Origin: Protula sp. h YS-2021
Lineage: Eukaryota > Annelida > Polychaeta > Sabellida > Serpulidae
Assembly (NCBI GenBank): GCA_949752745.1
Contig: OX457031.1
Location: 49,671,642-49,735,641, forward strand
DNA: 64,000 nt
Direction of reading: 5' to 3'
Below, piece after piece: positions 25,000 through 37,125 of this stretch. Numbering within the stretch: position 1 is the stretch's first letter; every line of letters begins with the position of its first letter. Both the position numbers and the translations under genes were made by a program. Below the pieces are notes generated by a model, which saw nothing but the letters and a program-made list of their open reading frames with translations, did not search any database and had not been told where the DNA came from.

Positions 25000-25380
25000 A
25001 TCTCGAAAACGGTTAGAGATAGAACGTTTCTGACAGAATTTTCGACCCGTCCACTAGAAAGATATAATCTCGGCGAGCGCCACCCGGTCAGGTGCCGACA
25101 TCGAAACCGGAAGTTGGCCAATATCTCGAAAACGGTAGGAGATAAAGCAATTCTGAGTGAATTTTCGACCCTTTTGGTTTAAAAAACTTCTATAAAAGGG
25201 TATCTCGGCGAGCGCGACCCAGTCGGGGGACGATCGACGTCGAAACCGGAAGTTGGCCAATATCTCGTAAACGGTTGGAGATAAAGCAATTCAGAGTGAA
25301 TTTTCGATCCTTTGGGTTTAAAACACTTCTATAAAAGGGTATCTTTCGATTTTCGACCCTTTGGGTTTGAAACACTTCTA
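25000..25380. repeat. Tandem repeat of ~130 bp with TATCTCGAAAACGGT core
   Basis: About 2.5-3 imperfect units. Each has a TATCTCGAAAACGGT-like core, GAATTTTCGACCC, TATCTCGGCGAGCGC and CGAAACCGGAAGTTGGCC. Confidence 0.75.
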
Positions 25381-25399
25381 GTTGTGTCTTTGTTTAAAA

Positions 25400-27340
25400 A
25401 ATTTGTCTGAATGTGAAAAGTGCTTCCAAATTCTTTATTTTAATAATAAGCTTATAATAATACAGTTAGTGTGAGCTCCATGATTCTGTACTTTGTCTTA
25501 AGTTTCCTAATAAACCTCAATATACCGTGTGAGACAATTGCGCTCGCGCAATTAGCTTCTAGTTTTAAGCTAATATTCCGTAGGTTCGGCCTTCGATTAT
25601 CTCAAGTTGGTTTAATTTCGAGTCTAAGCGTAACTCATAACGATTATCAGAAATACTTAACGTTGTATGTTTATTGTGAGCTTTAATCAATTTCGCACCA
25701 AATCTACTGAGGTAAAATTTCCATTAATGAACAACGATGTGACCTTGGTTCTTCGAATAAAGATCTGTAAAGGAGGTTTAGAATTCTGCTAATTTACGCT
25801 AAGTATTTTCGTTCATTCGTCGTCTATTTATTATCATCCGGATTAATGGTAGAACAAACTACAGGTCAAAGCTAACACCACTAGTCAATGCCAGCTTAGT
25901 TCAAGGTATGGCGGTTTCTTATTTAACAGTTTAACGGAACAACAGCGTGTGGACAAGGAGTTGTCGCTTCAGCGCTATACCACTCTTAACATTTCTCTGT
26001 ATGGATTATCCGAGTTCTCAACTGCACAGTGTTAAATTGATAAAAGGTATGTTATATAAAATAGAAAACCAAAACCCCATCGCCCCCCCCCCCCCCCCCC
26101 CACTTTCTACTCATCACCATCCCGCCCCTGCCATTTGTTCACCGAGCTCAGTAGCAATGTCATTCCTAACAGACCCCATCGAAGATATTTAGCAGTATAG
26201 AACAGCAAGACAAATACGCTTATTTGAGCTTTCATGCTTTCTTTAAGTGGCACTTTGGTATTAACCTCCGTCTCATGTCGCGTTTTGTATAGATCGTTTG
26301 GTCCTGTTTGTTCGATTTGTTTGCAGAAATACAATAGAATTTTTCTGTGTGAGCCAGTCGAATGACGATAATAACAAAATCATAACTTATTTGCACACAC
26401 CGTGTGAAATATATTAACTAATCATTCTGTAGCCTAAATTTTTAAGCTCTTGTAGGAGAAATCGGTAACCGACACATTGTTCATAGATATATGCCGTGAA
26501 ATGGTTCTGTGTGTTACAAGTATGACATTATCTTGATTTGGATTAAAAAAAAGCTTCAATACTTACTGTTCTACGCATTTGTTTTAGCAAAAAGGCCAGG
26601 TAAGATGCAGAAGCTGTTTTTAGCTGGCGAAACATTCCCTTCCGCATTCATGCATCTGAAAAACGCCTCTGAGATCGCCACACCTTCTTATTACATAAAT
26701 ACTGATGCTAAGAGTTTCTGTTATTATATTCTTATATTTGTAAACATCGTTGAACGGAGAAAATCCCCGGGAAAAAAAAAACGCCCCCCCCCCACCACAC
26801 ACACACTTGGCGAAAATCAGTCGGATTACATCAATCAGTAATGGAATGGGCCTGACATCATCAGCAAAATCCGAGTACCTGAAATGAGGCCTCGGAGCCC
26901 TTGCCTTGAGTTTTAGTTTTTTTTGGGGGGGGGGGGAGGAAATCGGCGTGAGGGGGCTGGTCTTGACGAAGATCATACTCATCGCAGCAGTTTTAATTTG
27001 AATTAGCGTTATTATTATTAATCCGATCCAAAAAGTTAGCCTGAGTACATTTAAGCAGGACTAGTCTTCTAAATGAGTTACATGATTATCGGAATCAATA
27101 TTAATCTCATTCTCTAAAATATTCATGAATCATAATCTACAAAATGTACCGCAAATACAATGAGTGACAAATTTTTGTAATTTTGTCAAAAGTAAATTTT
27201 GATGTGTAAATATTCGCCAAAGTATGTTCGATTCGACACAGAAAACGTTCTTTCTGTGAAGATTCAAAATGCGTGGATAAATATCAGGCATCTTCGGGGA
27301 GGGGGGCGCTTGTCAAATACCATTTGCAAAATATGAAGTG
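25400..27340. other. Non-coding stretch with poly-C/poly-G tracts
   Basis: No gene recognised. Homopolymer tracts lie near 26082 (C), 26785 (C) and 26925 (G). Confidence 0.5.
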
Positions 27341-28650
27341 GGATGAGGTCCAAGATTTCTTGCATGGTGAAACATTGAAACAATAATTTTCTAAACCTTC
27401 AAGATTTGCAGCATCTAAATTAGATTGGGAACATCCCCGGACTTTTTAAGGCAGGTGAGACCTGGTTGTATTGGGACATGGGGTGCATTGAGACATGGGG
27501 TGCTTTGGGACATAGGGTGCATTAACTTTTGACATGGAACGCATTGGGATACAGGGATTCTCTAGAAATCTGTTGGAGAAATTGAATGTAGCGTAGTTAG
27601 GCAGGTATTTTTCAGCAGTCTCCATAAAATGATATCCACCAAAACTAATAATAATAAATAAGTGTATGGGTGAAGACAGTCCGATTTAATCTGCTCTAAG
27701 TCCTAATTGAGGATTTACATTTTTCATAACCAAAGCTAGTGGCTTCGATTCAGAAAAAAATTTATAATGAAGAGTAATAGTAAAAGTATTAAGAACCATT
27801 GTTATTACTGAAGTTATAAAACATGGTGGAAAAATAATTAAAATCTGAGATTAAAAGTAGGGTTGTGGGGGTGGGGGAGTCATCGGGACATTAGTGGTTC
27901 CAATTGGGAAAATGTGCACTGGGACACTAATTTTGGGCAATATCCCGTGATTTTATTATTACAATGTTAAATGTTGTGACTTGGCTAATGCAAGTGGGAC
28001 TGAGCCACCTTATCTTTGGCTTATTAAGTGTCCTGTCCCAATACACACCATCAAAAAACAATCAGCGGGTGCAGTGGGGCAGCAACTTTGCAATGCAGTC
28101 TTCTGTCTTGAAATATTTTCCAAATAACGTTACATTTCTGCATAAATTTGAACATTACTCAGAATTTATTTAAGCATTTCAATTGTCATTCCGGGGCCAA
28201 AACGTTCAAGTTATTTGTAAATGTAACCTTTTTGTCCCAAAGAGCTCCGCTCTCCCCTACCGAAATTAGCATGTCGCAAAAATAGGAACGCTGTTTTGCA
28301 ACCATTTCTTAATCCAATCCCACCGAGACCCTTTTACAATTTTAATTCAAACAAATGTGCACATTTTAAGTAATATTTGAGAGAAAATCCCTTAGATATG
28401 ACCTTGGAAAACTGACCCCGAGAAAGCTTTTCTGCTCAGCCTACAACTTTAGAGGAAATGCCTACCGTTAAGGTCCGGGAAACATTTTTTTTAAACGCTG
28501 ACAACTTGTTTCAATTGTTAAATAATTTTTTTTTTCAAAAAGTAACGGATTTCTACCAGTTGGCGGAAATTCGTCACGCCCGAAGTATTTCCGGAGTATT
28601 TCCGGATGGTATTGCTCTAGCTTTTTAACAGGACCGGCAGGGCAGTCAGG

Positions 28651-30353
28651 ATGTCGGAGTGGAGCATGGTTTGGCTACAGCAGAAAGGTGATGATGATGA
28701 GATCTTCACACCGAGGGGCACCAACACTGGCAAACCGCTGAAGCCCGAATTACAGGTACAGTCCAAGGATGAGACTATTTACTTTGAGGAGGTGTGTGGG
28801 GTTGGGGTGGGGGTGCATGGGGGTTCTGCGTGAATGTAGACTAAATAATATATGCAGTCATAAAAAAGGATTGATTAAGAATTCAATTTTAAATATTAAA
28901 ATACAGCTGTGTGTTTTGAGGGTATTAGAAAACAAGTGATTTTTCAAGCAATGCTCGTTTCCTAAGAAATTATGAAACATTTGAAAACAGAAAAAGTCAC
29001 TCAGTTAGAGCCAAACTGCTCATGTTTACTTCCAGTTGTTAAGGTCCGTCATATATAAAGGATCGTTTAATTGGGTAATTTTCAAATTTTGGAAAGCCTT
29101 GATTTCACTTTTGGCAGAGGAGTGTCACAAACCTGCAACGTCACACAAAAGCCTCTGGAGCGAAGGTCGAATCGCACTGGATGAGAAGATACCACACACC
29201 GAATTACGTTGAGTTTGACAGGTTAGCGCCAGTCGTTTCATATACTCTTTCCGGTAATCGTTTAGCTTTAATTAACAGGCCGAACCCGGATAGCCTCTGA
29301 TTTTAGGTCAGAAAGAAAAACAGTAAAACTTGTTTCTCAACTCAATTTTTGAAATACTTCCAGTGTTTTTTTTTTTTTTTTTTTTTTTTTTTGTTTGTTT
29401 GTTTTTTTTTTTTTTTTTTAAACTTCTTTGAAAAATATACACTGCAGGGGCTGATCTTTTTATTTTTTTGCAGATTTCGATGACCCGGCATTGGCCAAAA
29501 TTCTAGATTGGATTTTTTTCTTCTCTAAATGTAGTTTAATTGATCTCTAAAACGTTTATATGACAGAACATTTATGTTGCAAAAAATGAGTTGCTAAAAA
29601 TATCAGAAAATTTTAAAATAAATTTCTTCTCCAAAAGGTCATTTTCATACTAGCTCTCCCTCCCGGGTGAACTCTTTTTGCTTCTAAATTTGGCAGACGT
29701 ATCCAGAGGATTTCTGTTTTTCATCTCAACATTCTTAGACTTGGCCGCTTCATTACTTCATTTGCGATTTCATCACTTCAGCCAGGGGTTAGAAGCAAGG
29801 TTATTTTGCTCCTGGCATAATTATATTTCTCCTAAATTATTCAGGGCCAAGCTGTTTTTTTTTTTTTTTTTTTTTTTTGGACAAATTTCTGGTTTCGTTT
29901 CTTTTTCCTAAAAAGGTTTGGGAAATATAGAGAAGGATACATTTGCATTGTTCAAAGCTTTGTCCACGTAATAACTCTTCTGTTATGTAATAACTCTTCT
30001 GTTACGTAATAACTCTTCTGTTACGTAATAACTCTTTTGTTACGTAATAACTCTTCTGCTACGTAATAACTCTTCAATTACGTAATAGCTCTTCTGTTAC
30101 GTAATAACTCTTCTGTTACGTAGTAATTTTTCTGTTACGTAATAACTCTTCTGTTACGTAATAACTGTTCTGCCAAGAAAATATCATACATTTGACTAAT
30201 TCGGCTTAGGACGAGAGGCATTTTTTTTTCAGCCTGACAATTTGTCTGTATTTTTATTGCAGGTACAAATGGAACAAAACAGAGTATTTTGAGGACTGTA
30301 AGAAATGCATGTACACGAACGTCGGGTCAGTGAAGAAAGGAAAAAAGATTTAA
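28651..30353 (+). CDS. Small three-exon gene, unknown family, copy A (111 aa)
   Basis: Exons 28651-28791, 29118-29221 and 30263-30353 join to 336 bases: 111 codons and TAA. Exon 1 starts MSEWSMVWLQQKGDDDEIF and ends IYFEE|gtgtgt in phase 0. Exon 2 (RSVTNLQRHTKASGAKVESH, then WMRRYHTPNYVEFD) follows tttggcag and ends GACAG|gttagc in phase 2. Exon 3 (YKWNKTEYFEDCKKCMYTNV, then GSVKKGKKI-stop) follows ttattgcag and restores the split arginine codon. An alternative exon-1 donor, CAG|GTACAG at 28755, would shorten the protein by 12 residues in frame. The protein is polar and basic at its C-terminus, with no signal peptide or membrane segment. The family is not recognised. The matching copy at 32407 has the same exon structure, with at least one silent difference (AGA/AGG). 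Confidence 0.7.
29372..29420. repeat. Poly-T tract, copy A
   Basis: A long T run interrupted by a few G residues, in intron 2 of the small gene. The length differs in copy B (33121-33176). Confidence 0.9.
29966..30174. repeat. 19-bp minisatellite, 11 units (copy A)
   Basis: Eleven units of ACGTAATAACTCTTCTGTT with point variants, in intron 2 of the small gene. The other copy has nine units, a repeat-number difference between haplotypes. Confidence 0.95.
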
Positions 30354-31300
30354 GACATTACTGGACTTTCTTTTATATTCTGTCCCAACTAAGTCAACAT
30401 TCAGTATTTTCTAAAACGCAAAATATGCATATGTATTCATTCAATTCGTTTGTGTTGTATTTTAAAGCTGCGAAAAATATTCCGGGAAGGATTTTTTCTG
30501 TTTTATAAAGTCCGTCTGTTCATAAGCTGAGTGAAAAAAAACTATAATTAACTGGAAAATGACAAAATAAGTCGATTCAGTCACCACTCTTCAGTAATCA
30601 AAAGATTTATTTTGTCGAGAACTCTTATTTTGAGGGTTCTTGTTTTAAATCAGTCAAGGGAATTATTTCACTGTTGATATCTTCAGTCTGGGAGTGGTGG
30701 GTGGGGGAAGAGGGTGCAGTGGGGTGTTAACACATAACATTATTGTGGTTTATATGCATTTAGAAAATAAACGTGCTAACAGTATTCATTTCTAAGACAA
30801 GGCACACACTATAAGCTGCATAATTTCGTAATTAGTGGTGATGCAGCAATGGGGCAGACTATACTTCAGTATCGGGTACCTTTATTTTAAATGCATCTCA
30901 AGTACCATTGATAGATGAAAATCAAGTAAAAAAAATAATCTTAGACCACCGTTTTAATTCCTTTTGATTTATTGAATACATATAGTGGAAAGCTTATAAA
31001 ATGATGTTATACATGATCAAATGAGTATCAATATAATACTATTTGAGATAAATATAGATATTAAGATGATATAATCTTACCAATTCAGCCAGTTATTTTA
31101 TTTGGAAAGGCTATTACAGTATCAGCCTGAAATTAACGTCTTTTAATTTGTTATAATTAATAAAAGCAATAATAATTTGCTTTACACTCATAAAATGCAC
31201 CATTCAGTAATTAATGTGAAATTATTTAACTGTTCATGTTGCGCAATGTTTGCTCGAAACTTTCTCGATTTTGTTGCTAGGATTAAGATTATGGTTTGTA

Positions 31301-31500
31301 NNNNNNNNNNNNNNNNNNNNNNNNNNNNNNNNNNNNNNNNNNNNNNNNNNNNNNNNNNNNNNNNNNNNNNNNNNNNNNNNNNNNNNNNNNNNNNNNNNNN
31401 NNNNNNNNNNNNNNNNNNNNNNNNNNNNNNNNNNNNNNNNNNNNNNNNNNNNNNNNNNNNNNNNNNNNNNNNNNNNNNNNNNNNNNNNNNNNNNNNNNNN
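31301..31500. other. Assembly gap of exactly 200 N
   Basis: A run of 200 undetermined bases, a round number typical of a scaffolding spacer of unknown true size. The open frames across it are meaningless. Confidence 0.99.
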
Positions 31501-32026
31501 CATGGTGAAACATTGAAACAATAATTTTCTAAGCCTTCAAGATTTGCAGCATCTAAGTTAGATTGGGAACATCCCCGGACTTCTGAAGGCAGGTGAGACC
31601 TGGTTGTATTGGGACATGGGGTGCATTGGGACATGGGGTGCATTGAGACATGGGGTGCTTTGGGACATAGCTAGGGTGCATTAACTTTTGACATGGAACG
31701 CATTGGGACACAGGGATTCTCTAGAAATCTGTTGGAGAAATTGAATGTAGCGTAGTTAGGCAGGTATTTTTCAGCAGCCTCCATAAAATGATATCTACCA
31801 AAACTAATAATAATAAATAAGTGTATGGGTGAAGACAGCCCGATTTCAACTGCTCTAAGTCATAATTGAGGATTTACATTTTTCATAACCAAAGCTAGCG
31901 GCCTAGATTCAAAAAAATTATAATGAAGAGTAATAGTAAAAGTGTAAAGAACCATTGTTATTACTGAAGTTATAAAACATGGTGCAAAAATAATTAAAAT
32001 CTGAGATTAAAAGTAGGGTTGTGGAG

Positions 32027-32058
<32 letters not shown>

Positions 32059-32406
32059 TGGTATATTAGTGGTTCCAATTTTGGAAATGTGCACTGGGAC
32101 ACTAATTTTGGGCAATATCCCGTGATTTTATTATTACAATGTTAAATTTATTTAAGCATTTCAGTTGTCATTCCGGGGCCAAAACGTTTCAGTTATTTGT
32201 AAATGTAACTTGTTTGTCCCAAAGGGCTCCGCTCTCCCCTACCGAAATTAGCATGTCGCAAAAATAGGAACGCTGTTTTGCAACCATTTCTTAATCCAAT
32301 CCCACCGAGACCCTTTACAGTTTTAATTCAAGCAAATGTGCACATGTGCACATTTGTCCGGATGGTATTGCTCTAGCTTTTCAACAGGACCGGCAGAGCA
32401 GTCAGG

Positions 32407-33610
32407 ATGTCGGAGTGGAGCATGGTTTGGCTACAGCAGAAAGGTGATGATGATGAGATCTTCACACCGAGGGGCACCAACACTGGCAAACCGCTGAAGC
32501 CCGAATTACAGGTACAGTCCAAGGATGAGACTATTTACTTTGAGGAGGTGTGTGGGGTTGGGGTGGGGGTGCATGGGGGTTCTGCGTGAATGTAGACTAA
32601 ATAATATATGCAATCATAAAAAGGATTGATTAAGATTTCAATTTTAAATATTAAAATACAGCTGTGTGTTTTGAGGGTTTTAGAAAACAAGTGATTTTTC
32701 AAGCAATGCTCGTTTCCTAAGAAATTATGAAACATTTGAAAACAGAAAAAGTCACTCAGTTAGAGCCAAACTGCTCATGTTTACTTCCAGTTGTTAAGGT
32801 CCGTCATATATAAAGGATCGTTTAATTGGGTAATTTTCAATTTTTGGAAAGCCTTGATTTCACTTTTGGCAGAGGAGTGTCACAAACCTGCAACGTCACA
32901 CAAAAGCCTCTGGAGCGAAGGTCGAATCGCACTGGATGAGGAGATACCACACACCGAATTACGTTGAGTTTGACAGGTTAGCGCCAGTCGTTTCATATAC
33001 TCTTTCCGGTAATCGTTTAGCTTTAATTAACAGGCCGAACCCGGATAGCCTCTGATTTTAGGTCAGAAAGAAAAACAGTAAAACTTGTTTCTCAACTCAA
33101 TTTTTGAAATACTTCCAGTGTTTTTTTTTTTTTTTTTTTTTTTTGTTTTGTTTTTGTTTTTTTTTGTTTTTTTTTTAAACTTCTTTGAAAAATATACACT
33201 GCAGGGGCTGATCTTTTTATTTTTTTGGCAGATTTCGATGACCCGGCATTGGCCAAAATTCTAGATTGGATTTTTTTCTTCTCTAAATGTAGTTTAATTG
33301 ATCTCTAAAACGTTTATATGACAGAACATTTATGTTGCAAAAAATGAGTTGCTAAAAATATCAGAAAATTTTAAAATAAATTTCTTCTCCAAAAGGCCAT
33401 TTTCATACTAGCTCTCCTTCCCGGGTGAACTCTTTTTGCTTCTAAATTTGGCAGACGTATCCAGAGGATTTCTGTTTTTCATCTCAACATTCTTAGACTT
33501 GGCCGCTTCATTACTTCATTTGCGATTTCATCACTTCAGCCAGGGTTAGAAGCAAGGTTATTTTGCTCCTGGCATTATTATATTTCTCCTAAATTATTCA
33601 GGGCCAAACT

Positions 33611-33651
<41 letters not shown>

Positions 33652-34087
33652 ATAAATTTCTGGTTTCGTTTCTTTTTCCTAAAAAGGTTTGGGAAATATA
33701 GATAAGGATACATTTGCATTGTTCAAAGCTTTGTCCACGTAATAACTCTTCTGTTATGTAATAACTCTTCTGCTACGTAATAACTCTTCTGCTACGTAAT
33801 AACTCTTCAATTACGTAATAGCTCTTCTGTTACGTAATAACTCTTCTGTTACGTAGTAATTTTTCTGTTACGTAATAACTCTTCTGTTACGTAATAACTG
33901 TTCTGCCAAGAAAATATCATACATTTGACTAATTCGGCTTAGGACGAGAGGCATTTTTTTTTTCAGCCTGACAATTTGTCTGTATTTTTATTGCAGGTAC
34001 AAATGGAACAAAACAGAGTATTTTGAGGACTGTAAGAAATGCATGTACACGAACGTCGGGTCAGTGAAGAAAGGAAAAAAGATTTAA
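32407..34087 (+). CDS. Small three-exon gene, unknown family, copy B (111 aa)
   Basis: Exons 32407-32547, 32873-32976 and 33997-34087 repeat the structure of the gene at 28651, with the same splice borders and phases and an apparently identical protein. Preservation of the frame and splice sites in both copies, while the introns differ by many indels, supports a real coding gene under constraint. Since the two copies sit on two contig ends that look like an unmerged overlap, they are probably two alleles of one gene rather than paralogues. Confidence 0.7.
33607..33651. repeat. Poly-T tract, copy B
   Basis: About 40 T residues. The allelic tract in copy A (29857-29878) is much shorter. Confidence 0.9.
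33737..33907. repeat. 19-bp minisatellite, 9 units (copy B)
   Basis: Nine units of ACGTAATAACTCTTCTGTT type, two fewer than in copy A. The variants flanking the deletion are in the same order. Confidence 0.95.
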
Positions 34088-35222
34088 GACATTACTGGAC
34101 TTTCTTTTATATTCTGTCCCAACTAAGTCAACATTCAGTATTTTCTAAAAACGCAAAATATGCATATGTATTCATTCAATTCGTTTGTGTTGTATTTTAA
34201 AGCTGCGAAAAATATTCCGGGAAGGATTTTTTCTGTTTTATAAAGCCCGTCTGTTCATAAGCTGAGTGAAAAAAAACTATAACTGGAAAATGACAAAATA
34301 AGTCGATTCAGTCACCACTCTTCAGTAATCAAAAGATTTATTTTGTCGAGAACTCTTATTTTGAGGGTTCTTGTTTTAAATCAGTCAAGGGAATTATTTC
34401 ACTGTTGATATCTTCAGTCTGGGAGTGGTGGGTGGGGGAAGAGGGTGCAGTGGGGTGTTAACACATAACATTATTGTGGTTTATATGCATTTAGAAAATA
34501 AACGTGCTAACAGTATTCATTTCTAAGACAAGGCACACACTATAAGCTGCATAATTTCGTAATTAGTGGTGATGCAGCAATGGGGCAGACTATACTTCAG
34601 TATCGGGTACCTTTATTTTAAATGTATCTCAAGTACCATTGATCGATGAAAATCAAGTAAAAAAAGTAATCTTAGACCACCGTTTTAATTCCTTTTGATT
34701 TTATTGAATACATATAGTGGAAAGCTTATAAAATGATGTTATACATGATCAAATGAGTATCAATATAATACTATTTGAGATAAATATAGATATTAAGATG
34801 ATATAATCTTACCAATTCAGCCAGTTATTTTATTTGGAAAGGCTATTACAGTATCAGCCTGAAATTAACGTCTTTTAATTTGTTATAATGAATAAAAGCA
34901 ATAATAATTTGCTTTACACTCATAAAATGCACCATTCAGTAATTAATGTGAAATTATTTAACTGTTCATGTTGCGCAATGTTTGCTCGAAACTTTCTCGC
35001 TTTTGTTGCTAGGATTAAGATTATGGTTTGTACATACTGAATCCAATTATTTGTTAAGAAAAAGTGTTCTATTAATTACATTAAGGGCGTGTGGCAAGTA
35101 TTGTGTATATCTGAGCGATGAATCCGGTCTACCAGTCTCACCCCCCCCCTTTCCCTCTACCCCCTCTCTACCCTTGAAATTGGTTATTTTTTTGTAAACG
35201 TAAATTTATTTATGCTATTTAT

Positions 35223-35985
35223 TAGGGTTGGGTATCGCGGCGCAATCTGTATCGCGATACGTATCGCGATATTGGCTGTGTATCGCAATACATATCGCGA
35301 TATTTTGAATTATTTAAAAGTGAAAAATGCAGCTGTTTTATGGCTTAATTTCCAGGAATTGTAACACACTTACCTACGGCATTGATCAGATATAGATAAT
35401 GGCGTTATAACAAATACAAAAAATATGTTGGCAATGGTGGTTTCGAATGCCATCAGTGACATTAATCTCATTGCACAAACAGCACATATGACTAAATTTT
35501 TAAGAATGTCTTTGATTGAGTGTCTGAACTTAAATGTCTGATTGGTATATTTTTAACTTGAAACATCAACAGTTCTGTATTTAAAACTGAAACAACAACA
35601 CAGCGTCTACTCTGACATTGAATCGCAAAATGCCACATGTTCTTCTTATCAAGTTATCATTCAATTATCCAATCAGTTCATATCCAATATAGCAAAAAAT
35701 TAGCCATGCTCTATCACACTATGTTTGGCCCACTTAGTCAGAAATTTACATGAACAAAATATCGTGAAAATATATCTGAAACGAAAAGCAGCCGAAGATG
35801 ATGTGTAGAATGATGAACAGCAGCATTGTAGATATCACTCGTTAGAACATCACCAAAAAATATTCAATTAAATATGCAGCGGAAAATATCGAAAAATATC
35901 GATATTTCAACATTCGTATCGCGATACGTATCGTGAGAAAACGTATCGCGATATATCGCTGTATCGATAAATATCGCCACCCCTA
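35223..35985. mobile_element. Non-autonomous hAT element (MITE), 763 bp, 8-bp TSD
   Basis: The left end reads TAGGGTTGGGTATCGCGG and the right end, reverse-complemented, TAGGGGTGGCGATATTTATC. Both ends carry subterminal ATCGCGATACGTATCGCGAT palindromes. The 8-bp target CTATTTAT is duplicated exactly (35215-35222 and 35986-35993). An 8-bp duplication with TAGGG-type ends is the established signature of the hAT superfamily. The interior is AT-rich and has no transposase, so the copy depends on an autonomous relative. Confidence 0.9.
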
Positions 35986-36085
35986 CTATTTATTCGATGT
36001 GATGCTTTTGCCAAACTGCGAATTTTTCTTAAGATTAGCTTAACTAATTCGGAACAAGTGCGGCGAACAAAAAGCGAACAGGTTA

Positions 36086-36240
36086 ACCAACCCTGCCTGG
36101 CTTAGTTAATGACGAGCAAACCTGAAGCATGAAAAACACACTCGGGCTCAACAAACCCTGCCTGGCCTAGCTAATCCCGGGCAAACCTGCAGCATGAAAA
36201 ACACACTCGGGCTCAACAAGCCCTGCCTGGCTTAGTTAAT
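36086..36240. repeat. 65-bp tandem repeat, about 2.4 units
   Basis: CCCTGCCTGGCTTAGTTAAT recurs at 36091, 36156 and 36221, exactly 65 bp apart, with GCATGAAAAACACACTCGGG in each full unit. TTAGTTAAGCC and related inverted forms occur nearby (36033, 36357, 36450), so a larger element may surround the array. Confidence 0.85.
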
Positions 36241-36489
36241 AAAAACGCTCACACCAAAGCAACGCAACACCGCAGAATAGCATCGTTTTCTGATCGACAG
36301 TCTGCAAGCTAATTCCAAGCAAATCCGTTGAAAAGGGCAAGGGTTTAAACCCGCCACGATTAGTTAAGCCGAGTCTAAACCAAAGTATGAAAACAACATC
36401 ACAGGATAAGTTTTGTTTGCTTAGCCGCGGTCGGCTTGAAATAGTTAAGCAAAGCTAATCCACGCTAATCCACAGAATGAAAAGAACAA

Positions 36490-37100
36490 CAATAATATAT
36501 TTGTAGTAACAGAAATTTTTTCCTGGCATTTCAAATCTTCAATTTATGTCTTGTACAATCAATTATACAAACTTATTATTTTCAAAATACATTATGCAAT
36601 GTTCATAAAATTACTTGCACACAATCCGTGGAAACATCACAATGAAATACCCAATTCTCCATGTATACAAAAATATGAAAACATAAAAAACACCAAAAGC
36701 TATAGCATTCGATGTCAACTCATTAACAATGAGAAATCACATTATAAAGAATAAAAACTAATATCAAGAAAAACATTTTTTCAAACAACAACTCATGGCT
36801 ATCTCACTATTTTTGCTACTGTCCTTTCTATTTTCGCTTCATTTTCAAATTTTTGCATCCCGTCGATCTTAGTCCATTAAAAAAAAACAATATTAATAAA
36901 CTGAATCTATTTCTAATCTATTTTAATCTATTTTAAGTAGCTTTAACATTTTTATTTTTTTCTGGCACGGACGTTATGCAACGTTGTCTGGCCTAAGTAA
37001 AACTATAGCATTACAAACAAGAGCAACACTTGCACATGTAACCCCGCCCATCCCAGCCCAACCCCCCCCCCCCCCCACCAAAAAAAAAACAAAAAACAAA
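36490..37100. other. Non-coding, AT-rich, with poly-C and poly-A tracts
   Basis: No gene recognised. A C tract followed by A-rich sequence lies at 37062-37105. Confidence 0.5.
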
Positions 37101-37125
37101 AACAAGCATGTCCAGGGACATGGTG

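Larger units (their letters stand above)
27363..31300. other. Contig-end overlap, copy A (left of the gap)
   Basis: This 3.9-kb segment is repeated, with scattered substitutions and indels, at 31501-35032. It begins where the right contig begins (CATGGTGAAACATTG) and ends where the left contig ends (TTATGGTTTGTA, next to the N gap). It therefore behaves like an unmerged overlap between two contigs, probably the two haplotypes. It carries a complete copy of the small three-exon gene. Confidence 0.85.
31501..35032. other. Contig-end overlap, copy B (right of the gap)
   Basis: Second copy of 27363-31300. It lacks about 193 bp present in A (27973-28165) and about 230-250 bp more (about 28368-28599), replaced by a local GTGCACAT duplication. 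It also has two fewer 19-bp units and different homopolymer lengths. Elsewhere the two copies are nearly the same. Confidence 0.85.

Noticed and set aside
31177..31643. Open frames across the N run
   Set aside because: They consist mostly of undetermined residues.
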